From the NCBI GenBank assembly GCA_038748065.1, contig JBCDJG010000048.1, positions 1-39,920 of the forward strand: a stretch of 39,920 nucleotides of DNA, in the 5' to 3' direction. Position numbers and translations under genes: made by a program. The notes beneath the pieces are model-generated. The model saw only the letters and a program-made list of their open reading frames with translations. It searched no databases and was not told the origin of the DNA. Positions 15,991 to 24,026 of this stretch are shown here, piece after piece. Origin of the DNA: JBCDJG01 sp038748065 (lineage in GTDB: Bacteria > Pseudomonadota > Gammaproteobacteria > Pseudomonadales > Halieaceae). Within the stretch, counting starts at the first letter, position 1; every line of letters begins with the position of its first letter.

Positions 15991-17141
15991 GCTGCAAGCC
16001 TCTCGATGATGGTCACGTTGGCTTGCCCACCGCCTTCACACATGGTCTGCAGACCATAGCGGCCGCCCGTTCGCTCAAGCTCATGCAGTAGCGTTGTCAT
16101 CAGCTTGGTACCGGTCGCGCCCAAGGGGTGGCCCAGTGCAATCGCGCCACCATTGACGTTGGTCTTCTCGTGCGGGTAGCCGGTCTCCTTTAGCCAGGCC
16201 ATAGGCACGGACGCAAAAGCCTCGTTAATCTCGACGAGGTCTATATCGTCCAGAGACATACCGGAACGCTTCATGGCATGAGCCGTGGCGGGAATAGGTG
16301 CAGTCAACATCCAGATCGGATCCTCCGCACGCACGCTCATGTGGTGAATGCGCGCCCGGGGCGTGAGGTCATAGCGCTTTAGCGCCTCTTCCGAGACGAG
16401 CAAGACAGCAGACGAACCATCACAGGTCTGACTCGATACGCCCGCGGTAATGGTGCCGCCCTCAGCCAAAGGCTCGAGCCCGGCCATGGCCTCCATCGAC
16501 GTGTTGCGAACCGTCTCATCCATGGCCAGATTCTCCATGGGAATGACTTCCTTATCGAAACGCCCCTCGTTGATGGCATGCTGCGCTCTCGTGTGCGACT
16601 CCAGCGCAAAAGCCTCCATCGCCTCCCGTGATATGTCCCACTTATCCGCGATCATCTGCGCGGAACGGAACTGGGACACCTCCTGATCTCCGTAACGGGC
16701 CGTCCAGCCCTGGCTGCCGGAGAAGGGGTCGGAGAAACCAAGCGGCTGGGCGGCAATCATCGCAGCGGAAATAGGAATCTTTGACATCGTCTGCACACCG
16801 CCGGCGATAACAACGTCGTTAAAGCCAGACATGATGGCCTGTGCGGCAAAATGCACGGACTGCTGCGAGGAACCGCACTGGCGATCAATGGTAGTACCGG
16901 GCACTTCATCCGACAGCCCGGCAGCCAGCCAGGCCGTGCGCGCAATGTCACCGGCCAGAGGCCCGATCGCGTCGAGGCAACCGAAGATGACGTCATCGTA
17001 CTCGTTATCAGGTATCCCGTTACGATCAACAATCGCGCGCAGTACGTGGGCGCCGAGGTCGGCTCCGTGTACATCTTGCAGGCTACCCCGACGCTTGCCC
17101 GTCGGGGACCGCAGCGCGTCTACGATATAGGCTTCAGCCAT
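15987..17141 (-). CDS. fadA6: FadA6-like thiolase (steroid ring C/D pathway)
   Basis: Thiolase of 384 residues, closely resembling mycobacterial FadA6 (Rv3556c), which acts after ring C opening. Catalytic residues are Cys89 in TIDRQCGSSQQ, His338 in NGGAIALGHPLGATG and Cys368 in MCEGGG. Family-like stretches are RYGDQEVSQFRSAQMIA, RARIHHMSVRAEDPIWMLT and the end TMCEGGGQANVTIIERL. AAGGAGAG lies six bases before ATG 17141. It is 36 bases downstream of the fadE32/33-like gene and overlaps the following SDR start. Confidence 0.88.
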   Translation of the reverse strand: MAEAYIVDALRSPTGKRRGSLQDVHGADLGAHVLRAIVDRNGIPDNEYDDVIFGCLDAIGPLAGDIARTAWLAAGLSDEVPGTTIDRQCGSSQQSVHFAAQAIMSGFNDVVIAGGVQTMSKIPISAAMIAAQPLGFSDPFSGSQGWTARYGDQEVSQFRSAQMIADKWDISREAMEAFALESHTRAQHAINEGRFDKEVIPMENLAMDETVRNTSMEAMAGLEPLAEGGTITAGVSSQTCDGSSAVLLVSEEALKRYDLTPRARIHHMSVRAEDPIWMLTAPIPATAHAMKRSGMSLDDIDLVEINEAFASVPMAWLKETGYPHEKTNVNGGAIALGHPLGATGTKLMTTLLHELERTGGRYGLQTMCEGGGQANVTIIERLAA

Positions 17142-17177
17142 GTTATCTCTCCTTTGTGCTTATATGCTTTTCGATCG

Positions 17178-18221
17178 TTATGCGAAGGTAGCGTCAGCGC
17201 CAAGGGCAGCGCCCTCCGCGAAAATATGCTCGCCAATTCGGGCCTTGTGAAAACCGGCGTCACCCCAGGTGTTGGCCAGCGCCCAGGCTTTCTTCATGAA
17301 AATGTGCAGGTCGACCTCCCAGGTGTAACCCATCGCGCCATGCACCTGTATACAGTTCTTAGCCGCGAGATTCGCCGCCTCGCAGGCGGCCAGCTTGGCA
17401 TGGGACACCGCCACGGGCGCTCGCGACTGCGCGTGAGCAATTGCATAGGCAGCACGATGAACCGGCGCCTTGGCGTACTCCGCGCGCACCGCCACGTTGG
17501 CCATGTGGTGCTTTACGGCCTGGAACGATCCAATCGGCTTGCCAAACTGTTGACGGTCCGCGGTGTATTGCACAGACAAATCGATCATTCTCTGGCTCAG
17601 ACCAAGACACTGGGCCGCGGCGCCAAGGGCACCGCGATTAAACGCGCCCGCCGTAAGGCAAGCCGCTTCGTCGCCTGCAGCGATGAGCTTCCCGGCTCCA
17701 AACTCTGCGGCGAAAAGCCGTCTTGATGGATCAACAGACTCGTTATGCCGCAGCTCAACCTCTGCAGACGTAACAGCGTGTAGCTCGCCGTCGCGCTCTA
17801 GAAGCAGCAGGTCTGCCATGTGTGCGTCTTCAACCAGGACGTTTCGCTCAAGCCCGACAATGACTTTTGATTCTCCGGCGGCGATCTGCGGCAACCAGTG
17901 TGCCGCCAACTCTCCACCAATCTGTTGCAGCAGGGGTACGGCAACCAGCACCTCATGAACAAGGGGCTCTGGCAGCGCCACGTAGCCGCATTCCTGCGCG
18001 AGCAGCACGAAGTCAATTTCATTCATGCCGAGGCCGCCATGTTCCTCCGCAACGGTCATACCCACCAGGCCAAGCTCGGTCAGCTGTGCCCAGAGCGCAT
18101 CCTCTCGGCCGCTATCGCTCTTCCACCCTGCGCGAATGCGATCTGTGGAGACTTCATTCACCAGGAAGTCGCGCACCGACTCCTGGAACAACAGCTGATC
18201 TTCGCTAAAAGTAAAATCCAT
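17178..18221 (-). CDS. Short acyl-CoA dehydrogenase subunit, FadE32/FadE33-like
   Basis: Acyl-CoA dehydrogenase subunit of 347 residues from ATG 18221 (MDFTFSEDQLLFQESVRDF). The frame is open 138 bases farther upstream, but that part overlaps fadE31 and does not look like the family. It is shorter than the other dehydrogenases here, like mycobacterial FadE32 and FadE33, which pair with FadE31 as heteromers. The helical domain includes RQQFGKPIGSFQAVKHHMANV and NCIQVHGAMGYTWEVDLHIFMKKAW. It starts four bases after the fadE31 stop, supporting a 1:1 complex. Which of FadE32 or FadE33 it matches is open. Confidence 0.83.
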   Translation of the reverse strand: MDFTFSEDQLLFQESVRDFLVNEVSTDRIRAGWKSDSGREDALWAQLTELGLVGMTVAEEHGGLGMNEIDFVLLAQECGYVALPEPLVHEVLVAVPLLQQIGGELAAHWLPQIAAGESKVIVGLERNVLVEDAHMADLLLLERDGELHAVTSAEVELRHNESVDPSRRLFAAEFGAGKLIAAGDEAACLTAGAFNRGALGAAAQCLGLSQRMIDLSVQYTADRQQFGKPIGSFQAVKHHMANVAVRAEYAKAPVHRAAYAIAHAQSRAPVAVSHAKLAACEAANLAAKNCIQVHGAMGYTWEVDLHIFMKKAWALANTWGDAGFHKARIGEHIFAEGAALGADATFA

Positions 18222-18225
18222 GTTG

Positions 18226-19389
18226 CTACCTCGGCATGCCAAGCATGCGCTCAGCGATGATATTGCGCTGTACTTCGTTGGTTCCGGCATAGATCGGGCC
18301 GGATTGGGAGAACAGCCACCCATCCAGCCAGGCGCCAACACCCTGGGCATCAGGAGCATGTGGCAGCAGCTCGGCGCGCGCGCCCAGTATGCTCATTGCT
18401 GTCGCGTGCATATCCTGATCCAACTCCGACCAGAAGATTTTATTGGTCGAGGATTCGGCCCCTATCTTGCCACCTTTGTTCAAGCGACAGGCGGTCTGAT
18501 AGGTGTAAAGACAGTAGCTCTCCGCGTCGAGGTAGGCGCGAACCACGGCGTCGCGCACTGCCGGGTCCGCGTCAGCACTGCTCTGATTTTCCCGGTATAG
18601 CTCAACCAGCCGCCGTGCCGTCTCCTGGAAGCGTGCTGGCGAGCGCAGCATAAGACCGCGCTCGAAGCCCGCCGTTGCCATTGCGACGCCCCAGCCCGCC
18701 CCTTCATCCCCAAGGCGGTTATCAACGGAGACTTCGACATTGTCGAAGAAAATTTCGGCGAAACCCGGTAGCCCGTCGAGCTGCGGTATAGGTCGAATCG
18801 TGATGCCGGGCGAATTCAAGGGCACCAGGATAAAAGTCAGACCACGGTGTCGCTCTGAATCCGGGTCGGTGCGGAACATACCAAAGGTCCAATCAGCCCA
18901 AACCGCACGGGTCGACCAGGTCTTCTGGCCGTTGATGATGTACTTGTCTCCTTCGAGTCGGGCCGTTGATCTAATGGCCGCCATATCGGAGCCGGCGTTT
19001 GGCTCGGACCAACCTTGCGACCAGACCTCCTCACCCGTTGCCATCTTCGGCAGAATGCGGGCCTTTTGCTCCTCGGTACCGTACTCCATCAACGTGGGGC
19101 CGAGCAGGAAGATACCGTTCTGGTTAACGCGCAGCGGCGCCTTTGCCTTGTAGTATTCTTCCTCAAAAATCAGCCATTCAATCAGGTCGCAGCCGCGACC
19201 GCCGAGTTCCTCCGGCCAAGTCACCATGCCCCAGCGGCCGTTGTTAAGCGTCGCCTCCCATTCCCGATGCTGCTGAAAGCCCTCGGCCGTGTCAAAGGTC
19301 TTAAGAGCTTGCGCAGGCACATGCTCTGCCAGCCAAGTACGCACTTCCGTGCGGAAGGCCTGCTGTTCTTCGGTGAATGTCAGATCCAT
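18226..19389 (-). CDS. fadE31: FadE31-like acyl-CoA dehydrogenase
   Basis: Acyl-CoA dehydrogenase of 387 residues, recalling mycobacterial FadE31 (Rv3562), which works as a heteromer in late steroid-ring catabolism. Shared signatures are DTAEGFQQHREWEATL, GEEVWSQGWSEPNAGSDMA, ERGLMLRSPARF, GAESSTNKIFWSELD and the C-terminal GPIYAGTNEVQRNIIAERML. Ala stands where classical enzymes have the catalytic Glu (YEGT), as in FadE31. Its partner is probably the next gene. It lies 44 bases downstream of echA20 and has only a weak ribosome site. Confidence 0.87.
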   Translation of the reverse strand: MDLTFTEEQQAFRTEVRTWLAEHVPAQALKTFDTAEGFQQHREWEATLNNGRWGMVTWPEELGGRGCDLIEWLIFEEEYYKAKAPLRVNQNGIFLLGPTLMEYGTEEQKARILPKMATGEEVWSQGWSEPNAGSDMAAIRSTARLEGDKYIINGQKTWSTRAVWADWTFGMFRTDPDSERHRGLTFILVPLNSPGITIRPIPQLDGLPGFAEIFFDNVEVSVDNRLGDEGAGWGVAMATAGFERGLMLRSPARFQETARRLVELYRENQSSADADPAVRDAVVRAYLDAESYCLYTYQTACRLNKGGKIGAESSTNKIFWSELDQDMHATAMSILGARAELLPHAPDAQGVGAWLDGWLFSQSGPIYAGTNEVQRNIIAERMLGMPR

Positions 19390-19433
19390 ACTATTTACTC
19401 ACTTCGGTCGCCACCGCTTGCGTGCGGGTAACG

Positions 19434-20189
19434 TTAGAATTTTGTTCCACGCTTCTCAATAAATGCATCGCGGGATTCCTGCGAATCTGCCACCCGGTAG
19501 GCCTCCAGGGTGAAGCCCTGCTCCCAGCGATACTTGTCTTCCAGATTGCCATCCTCAATGCCCGTCAGCGCCTCCTTGGCTAACTGCACCATGGCGGGCG
19601 ATTTTTCGGCAATTTTAGCTGCGATCTCGCGACAGGCAGCGAGCAGCTCTTCACGCGGCACGACTTTTTCGACCGCACCGAGGCGATAGGCTTCATTGGC
19701 GTCAATAAATTCACCCGTGAAATACATGTAGCGAACTTTTTGCACAGGAAACAAACGCTGTAAGTGAGCGCCGCCACCCATCGCGCCGCGATCAATCTCG
19801 GGAACGCCAAAGCGCGCGCATTCCGAGCACACCAGGATGTCTGCTGCACCCGCCATGCCAATACCGCCACCCAGCACGAAGCCGTGCAGCCCGAGAATCA
19901 CAGGCTTGGGGTTAAGATGTATTGCCTTGAAGGTGTCATAGTTGCCCTTATTGACGCCAACGATCTTATTGGCATCGGCGGCCAGTTCCTTGATATCAAC
20001 ACCGGCGCAGAAGCCTTTGCCCTCAGCCGCAATGACAATCACGCGAACTTCGTCATTAGCGCCCAGCGCTTCAATCTCCGCGGCGATGGCGAACCAGCCA
20101 GCGCTATCAAAAGCATTTACCGGCGGATGGTCGAGGATCATCTCTGCGATGCCGCGCTCGTCAATATCCACTTTGAACGGTTTGCTCAT
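19434..20189 (-). CDS. echA20: EchA20-like crotonase, steroid ring D hydrolase
   Basis: Crotonase-superfamily protein of 251 residues. In Mycobacterium, EchA20 (Rv3550) hydrolytically opens ring D of the HIC-CoA-type intermediate. Visible family features are DHPPVNAFDSAGW, GKGFCAGVDIKEL (57-69), the oxyanion-hole region GFVLGGGIGM (103-112), PEIDRGAMGG (130-139) and YRWEQGFTLEAY near the end. ATG 20189 overlaps the ipdC stop (ATGA) with GGGAGA upstream. The order ipdA-ipdB-ipdC-echA20 is a hallmark neighbourhood and raises confidence above that of a generic enoyl-CoA hydratase call. Confidence 0.88.
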   Translation of the reverse strand: MSKPFKVDIDERGIAEMILDHPPVNAFDSAGWFAIAAEIEALGANDEVRVIVIAAEGKGFCAGVDIKELAADANKIVGVNKGNYDTFKAIHLNPKPVILGLHGFVLGGGIGMAGAADILVCSECARFGVPEIDRGAMGGGAHLQRLFPVQKVRYMYFTGEFIDANEAYRLGAVEKVVPREELLAACREIAAKIAEKSPAMVQLAKEALTGIEDGNLEDKYRWEQGFTLEAYRVADSQESRDAFIEKRGTKF

Positions 20190-21292
20190 ACGTTCTCCCT
20201 CACGTTCGCGAACCCGGGCTCTTGTTCCACACGGATGGCCAGGAGAGCAAGGCGCTGCTCGGCCTCGGCGACTATCGAATCCACCAAATCCTGGCAGCTC
20301 AGCAGCTGATCAATGACCCCTGCGACCTGCCCCGATGGCAGCACACCGTGGGCGGGCTCTCCATCGACCATGGCTTTTTGAATGATCATGGGGGCGTTAG
20401 CCGACATGATGGCCTGCGCCGAGCTCAGGTCATCATCACGACTCATGGCAAGGGCGGATTTCATCAGGCTTGCGAAGCTGGCACCGGTGTACTTACGGAA
20501 GGCTAGACCGTTACGCACGGCGATGAACAGTTTTTTCAGCGCGCCCGCCTTTTCCAGCTCACCCAGTAACTCATTCATAATCATGCGTTGCGGCAGGCCA
20601 TCCATCGCCTTGGATACGATGATGTCCCCGGGATTCTTGCAGTCGACGTAGCGCTGCAAGGTCTGCCGCGGCACCGGGCTCTCCTCCGTCATCAGGAATC
20701 GCGTTCCCATTGCGATGCCATCGGCACCCCAGGACAGTGCCGCGAGCAGCCCGCGTCCGTCCTTGAAGCCTCCGGCAGCAATCACCGGGACTTTGTCGCC
20801 AACTGCGTCAATGACCTGTGGCACCAGCAGCGTGGTCGGGACCGCACCCGTATGGCCACCGCCCTCGCCGCCCTGAACTGTTACTGCATCGGCTCCCAGT
20901 TCCACTGCCTTAATGGCGTGCTTCGGCAAGCCAACGGTAGGCATACAGACCACACCGGCATCCTTGAGCCTGGCAATCATGTCTTTACCGGGCGAGCGCG
21001 AATAGCTCACCGCTTTGACGCCATGCTCTATCACAAGATCAACGATATGCGCGGCGTTGGGCTGGTACATGTGGAAGTTCACGCCGAAGGGGCGATCTGT
21101 CAGCTCCTTCACGCGCAGGATGTCGCGTTCGATCTCGTCTGCCGGGATTGTAGCGCCGGCCAGGAAACCGAAAGCACCCGCGTTGCAGCTCCCAGCCACC
21201 AGTTTGGGGTCAGCGACCCAGCCCATGGCCGTTTGGACGATGGGGTACTTGCAGCCCAGCAGCTGCGTCAGGCGGGTTTCCAGCATGTTCAT
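20186..21292 (-). CDS. ipdC: IpdC-like flavin-dependent oxidoreductase (nitronate monooxygenase fold)
   Basis: TIM-barrel flavoprotein of 368 residues that general annotation would call nitronate monooxygenase. In this neighbourhood it matches IpdC (Rv3553), which introduces a double bond in the HIEC-CoA-type intermediate so that IpdAB can open ring C. FMN-site motifs include GGEGGGHTG (141-149), AAGGFKDGRG (172-181) and MGTRF (195-199). ATG 21292 has GGAG nine bases ahead; a second Met follows two codons later. It begins five bases after ipdB and overlaps echA20. Confidence 0.87.
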   Translation of the reverse strand: MNMLETRLTQLLGCKYPIVQTAMGWVADPKLVAGSCNAGAFGFLAGATIPADEIERDILRVKELTDRPFGVNFHMYQPNAAHIVDLVIEHGVKAVSYSRSPGKDMIARLKDAGVVCMPTVGLPKHAIKAVELGADAVTVQGGEGGGHTGAVPTTLLVPQVIDAVGDKVPVIAAGGFKDGRGLLAALSWGADGIAMGTRFLMTEESPVPRQTLQRYVDCKNPGDIIVSKAMDGLPQRMIMNELLGELEKAGALKKLFIAVRNGLAFRKYTGASFASLMKSALAMSRDDDLSSAQAIMSANAPMIIQKAMVDGEPAHGVLPSGQVAGVIDQLLSCQDLVDSIVAEAEQRLALLAIRVEQEPGFANVRENV

Positions 21293-21297
21293 GTGCT

Positions 21298-22116
21298 TCA
21301 GCTCCGATCGCCAGCGGCAGGCACACCCGGCGGGTTATCCTTGATTTGCAGGGCGCGCTGGTTATGTGGATCAAGTGCCGCAATAACCGCCAGCTGCTCT
21401 TCGGTCGGCGCCGATGTAGTGGGCACCGAACCCGGCAGATGCACCGGATAACCCGTATTCTCCTGCACCTGCTCGGCCGTTACGCCAGGGTGCAGTGAAA
21501 CCAGGCGAATCTGGTGTTCCGGCCCGCCGAAATCCATCACACACAAATTTGTTATCACACGGCGAATCTCAATATCGTCCAGCGAATGCCCTTTTGGCAG
21601 ACGATCCGGGTTATAGCCAATCGAAGAGACGAAATCACACTCGCCATCCAAAAACACTCGCGTGTTGTGACTGGGAATAAAAAAGCTGTTCGGGTGCGAA
21701 ATGGAGTTCCCGGGAAAACCCCGTGCGCCCAGCATCATGACCTTGGGCTGCTGATAACTGCCGCCCAGCGCACTGGTATTTGACTGACCGAAGCGATCAA
21801 TCTGGGTTGGACCCAGCATTGCGTGACGTCTACCGCTCCAGACATTATCGAAAATTCGCGAGAAGCCCATCCAGGTTTCTCTCGCGGGCTGGTGTTCGAC
21901 GCCTCGCTTGCCCAGAGGGTTGGGCTCACTCAGCATCCACGCCTCCGAATCCGTCATCATTAGATCGGGCTCAAAGGTCTTCATAGCAAGACTCGCGGCC
22001 AGACGCGGTATCACGCCAATACCGGTCGCCAGCACTTCGCCATCGCCGCGGAAAGCCTCCGCCGATGCCACAATGCATAATTCGGCGAGACTGTATTCAG
22101 TAGCTGCTTGACTCAT
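21298..22116 (-). CDS. ipdB: IpdB-like subunit of the ring C-opening CoA-transferase-family hydrolase
   Basis: Beta subunit (272 residues) of IpdAB, a class I CoA-transferase homologue that acts as a hydrolase to open the last steroid ring (COCHEA-CoA formation). It resembles mycobacterial IpdB (Rv3552): EPDLMMTDSEAWMLSEPNPLGKRG, GRRHAMLGPTQIDRFGQSN, ARGFPGNSISHPNSFFIPSHNT, VMDFGGPEHQIRLVSLHPGVT. AGGAGAGAGA lies ahead of ATG 22116, and ipdA ends 18 bases upstream. Confidence 0.9.
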   Translation of the reverse strand: MSQAATEYSLAELCIVASAEAFRGDGEVLATGIGVIPRLAASLAMKTFEPDLMMTDSEAWMLSEPNPLGKRGVEHQPARETWMGFSRIFDNVWSGRRHAMLGPTQIDRFGQSNTSALGGSYQQPKVMMLGARGFPGNSISHPNSFFIPSHNTRVFLDGECDFVSSIGYNPDRLPKGHSLDDIEIRRVITNLCVMDFGGPEHQIRLVSLHPGVTAEQVQENTGYPVHLPGSVPTTSAPTEEQLAVIAALDPHNQRALQIKDNPPGVPAAGDRS

Positions 22117-22134
22117 TCGTCTCTCTCCTGATGG

Positions 22135-23007
22135 TCAGTAGGTCGGCAGTTCGATGGCGCGGATGGCATCCAACCCACCCACTCGCTGCTGATAGTCCGC
22201 CTCGCTCCCGCCGAGGTACTGCTCGCAGTAGCCCTCGAAGCCGCCCTCCTTTGCAGAACCGGCGTAGGCTTTGAAGTGCGACACATCGAAACCATAGTCC
22301 GGCGCACAGGAACTGGGGTGAGCGCCCCCGGGGATGTGCACGACGCCGCTGGTCGCTGCCCGCTCCCAGTGCACCATGCGCGCCTCCGACTCATTGTGGA
22401 AATGGCTGGTATCGACAAGTTCATCGCAGCTGACGTAGGTGTTTTCCGCCGCACGAGCGAACCAGTCATCCATGTAATGATCGGGGCTATTGATCTGGCA
22501 AACACCGCGGGTGTCAGCCTTGTTGACGTGGATGAGGGAGGCATCAAGGCGCAGCGCGGGCATGGCCACCCACTCCTTATTATCGTAGGGGCTGTCAATG
22601 ACCTTGATACTCGGGTTCTGTGTGACGATATCGGTGCCCAGCCCGACTTCGGTGGGTATAAACGGCAGCCCCCAGGCTGCAGCCCGCAAGCCCAGCAGCA
22701 TCATGCCTTCGTCAATTTCCATGACCTCGATGGCACCGCTCTGGCGCGCCTGCCGGAAGTAGGGTTCCAGCGGGATGAAGTCCAGTGAAACGAAAGCGAA
22801 AACCACCTTCTTTACCTTGCCCGCCGCGCAAAGCATGCCGACGTCCGCCCCGCCGTAGGCAACGATGGTGAGATCCTTGAGGTCCGAACGCAGTATCTCT
22901 CGCACCAGCGCCATGGGTTTGCGGCGCGGGCCCCAGCCGCCAATACCCAGGGTCATGCCGTTCTGTAGCTTTGCCACGACCTCGCTCGCGGTCATCTGCT
23001 TGTCCAT
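22135..23007 (-). CDS. ipdA: IpdA-like subunit of the ring C-opening CoA-transferase-family hydrolase
   Basis: Alpha subunit (290 residues) of IpdAB, very close in pattern to mycobacterial IpdA (Rv3551): GIGGWGPRRKPMALVREILR, YGGADVGMLCAAGKVKKV, FVSLDFIPLEPYF, EIDEGMMLLGLRAAAWGLPF, MPALRLDASLIHVN and PGGAHPSSCAPDYG. An acidic cluster (Glu94, Glu97, Glu100) lies where the IpdA catalytic glutamate is expected; which one is used was not determined. GAGGAG precedes ATG 23007. The 64-base gap to the regulator gene upstream holds no obvious terminator. Confidence 0.91.
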   Translation of the reverse strand: MDKQMTASEVVAKLQNGMTLGIGGWGPRRKPMALVREILRSDLKDLTIVAYGGADVGMLCAAGKVKKVVFAFVSLDFIPLEPYFRQARQSGAIEVMEIDEGMMLLGLRAAAWGLPFIPTEVGLGTDIVTQNPSIKVIDSPYDNKEWVAMPALRLDASLIHVNKADTRGVCQINSPDHYMDDWFARAAENTYVSCDELVDTSHFHNESEARMVHWERAATSGVVHIPGGAHPSSCAPDYGFDVSHFKAYAGSAKEGGFEGYCEQYLGGSEADYQQRVGGLDAIRAIELPTY

Positions 23008-23071
23008 AAAAACTCCTCGCTAATAACTATCCTACCGAGCTGCAGGTTGCTGCTCTTCACGGCACCCGCAG

Positions 23072-23539
23072 TCACTGGACGATCCGTGCCATACGGTAAT
23101 CATGTTTCACAAAATTGACGCCAAGCGAACTCTCCGTACGACGCACACCCTCTATACAGCTGATGCGGCTGTGCACAAAATCCGTCAGATGTTCGGTATT
23201 TCTCACCATGGTAATGGCCAGGATGTCAGAGCGACCCATCATCACGCCAACAAAACCCAGCTCACGTATCTCGGCGAGCCGGCGGGCAACGGCATCAGTC
23301 TGCTCACTACGATCTACTTCTACCCAGATGTAGGCCAGCGCAGCATCACGGAAACGATCAATGTTGGTCACTGCGGTGATGCGGATCAGCTTGTCTTCTT
23401 CCATGCGCTTTATGCGCGCACGCACGGTGCCCTCACTGACGCCCAGCGCTTCGGCAATGTTGCCGTTACTGGTTCGGGCATCATGGGAGAGCTGACCCAC
23501 GATTACGCGATCGACATCGTCGAGCCTACGCCGGGTCAT
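23072..23539 (-). CDS. Lrp/AsnC-family transcriptional regulator 1
   Basis: Lrp/AsnC regulator of 155 residues: an N-terminal winged helix (about 5-55, HTH core ALGVSEGTVRARIKRMEEDK) and a C-terminal ligand-sensing RAM domain (about 70-145). It overlaps the second Lrp/AsnC gene by 14 bases and lies 64 bases ahead of ipdA, inside the steroid ring-degradation run. It probably senses a pathway intermediate and controls the operon, alone or as a hetero-oligomer with its neighbour. No clear ribosome site was seen, so coupled translation is likely. Function is inferred from position. Confidence 0.86.
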   Translation of the reverse strand: MTRRRLDDVDRVIVGQLSHDARTSNGNIAEALGVSEGTVRARIKRMEEDKLIRITAVTNIDRFRDAALAYIWVEVDRSEQTDAVARRLAEIRELGFVGVMMGRSDILAITMVRNTEHLTDFVHSRISCIEGVRRTESSLGVNFVKHDYRMARIVQ

Positions 23540-24026
23540 GGAAAGGCACCCAATCAGGTTGATTTTTCAAGACATCCACCGCCAGGGCTGGTGTTAGGCG
23601 GCGGACACCGGGTACCGTGGCCAGAGTGACACTCAGCAAATGTCCGAGTGAGGCAGAATCCTCGGCCACCACCAGGATTTCTATATCTTGTGCGCCCACC
23701 ACCACATTGACTGAAAACACTTCGGCAATAGCGGCAAGATCCTGGGCCACCGCCTCGGGTGCGCGGCCTTCTACCTGCACCCCAACCGCCAGCAGCATGT
23801 CATAGCCAGCGGCTTCGATATCCGTCACCGCCACCAGACGCATCGTGTTGGAGTCTTCCAGTCGACGCACTCGGGAGCGAACCGTCGCTTCAGTCACGTC
23901 GAGTTCTCGGGCGATTGCTCGGAAGGACATACGGCCATCGCTGCGCAGCAGTTCGATAATGGCGACGTCCGTTGCATCCAACGCGATGTCCGCGCGGCCT
24001 GTCGCATCAATTGAGAGCTGGTTCAC
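23526..24026 (-). CDS. Lrp/AsnC-family transcriptional regulator 2
   Basis: Second Lrp/AsnC protein, 166 residues, clearly diverged from its neighbour. The winged helix has LDATDVAIIELLRSDGR then RAIARELDVTEATVRSRVRRL (about residues 36-56), followed by a RAM-like domain (about 75-150). ATG 24026 overlaps the fadD3 stop (ATGA), so it is co-transcribed and probably translationally coupled. Two tandem Lrp paralogues in a catabolic operon suggest a paired sensor. The regulated site may be the dyad upstream of fadD3. Confidence 0.86.
   Translation of the reverse strand: MNQLSIDATGRADIALDATDVAIIELLRSDGRMSFRAIARELDVTEATVRSRVRRLEDSNTMRLVAVTDIEAAGYDMLLAVGVQVEGRAPEAVAQDLAAIAEVFSVNVVVGAQDIEILVVAEDSASLGHLLSVTLATVPGVRRLTPALAVDVLKNQPDWVPFHDPA

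Noticed and set aside
16851..17726. Plus-strand open frame of 291 codons over fadA6 and the fadE32/33-like gene
   Set aside because: Antisense to two enzymes with intact catalytic motifs; long antisense frames are expected in GC-rich DNA.
20186..21292. Nitronate monooxygenase as the role of the flavoprotein
   Set aside because: The fold fits, but the neighbours ipdA, ipdB and echA20 point to IpdC; a nitroalkane role has no support here.
20588..21451. Plus-strand open frame of 287 codons opposite ipdC
   Set aside because: Shadow frame rich in His, Arg and Gln with no recognisable motif and no ribosome site.
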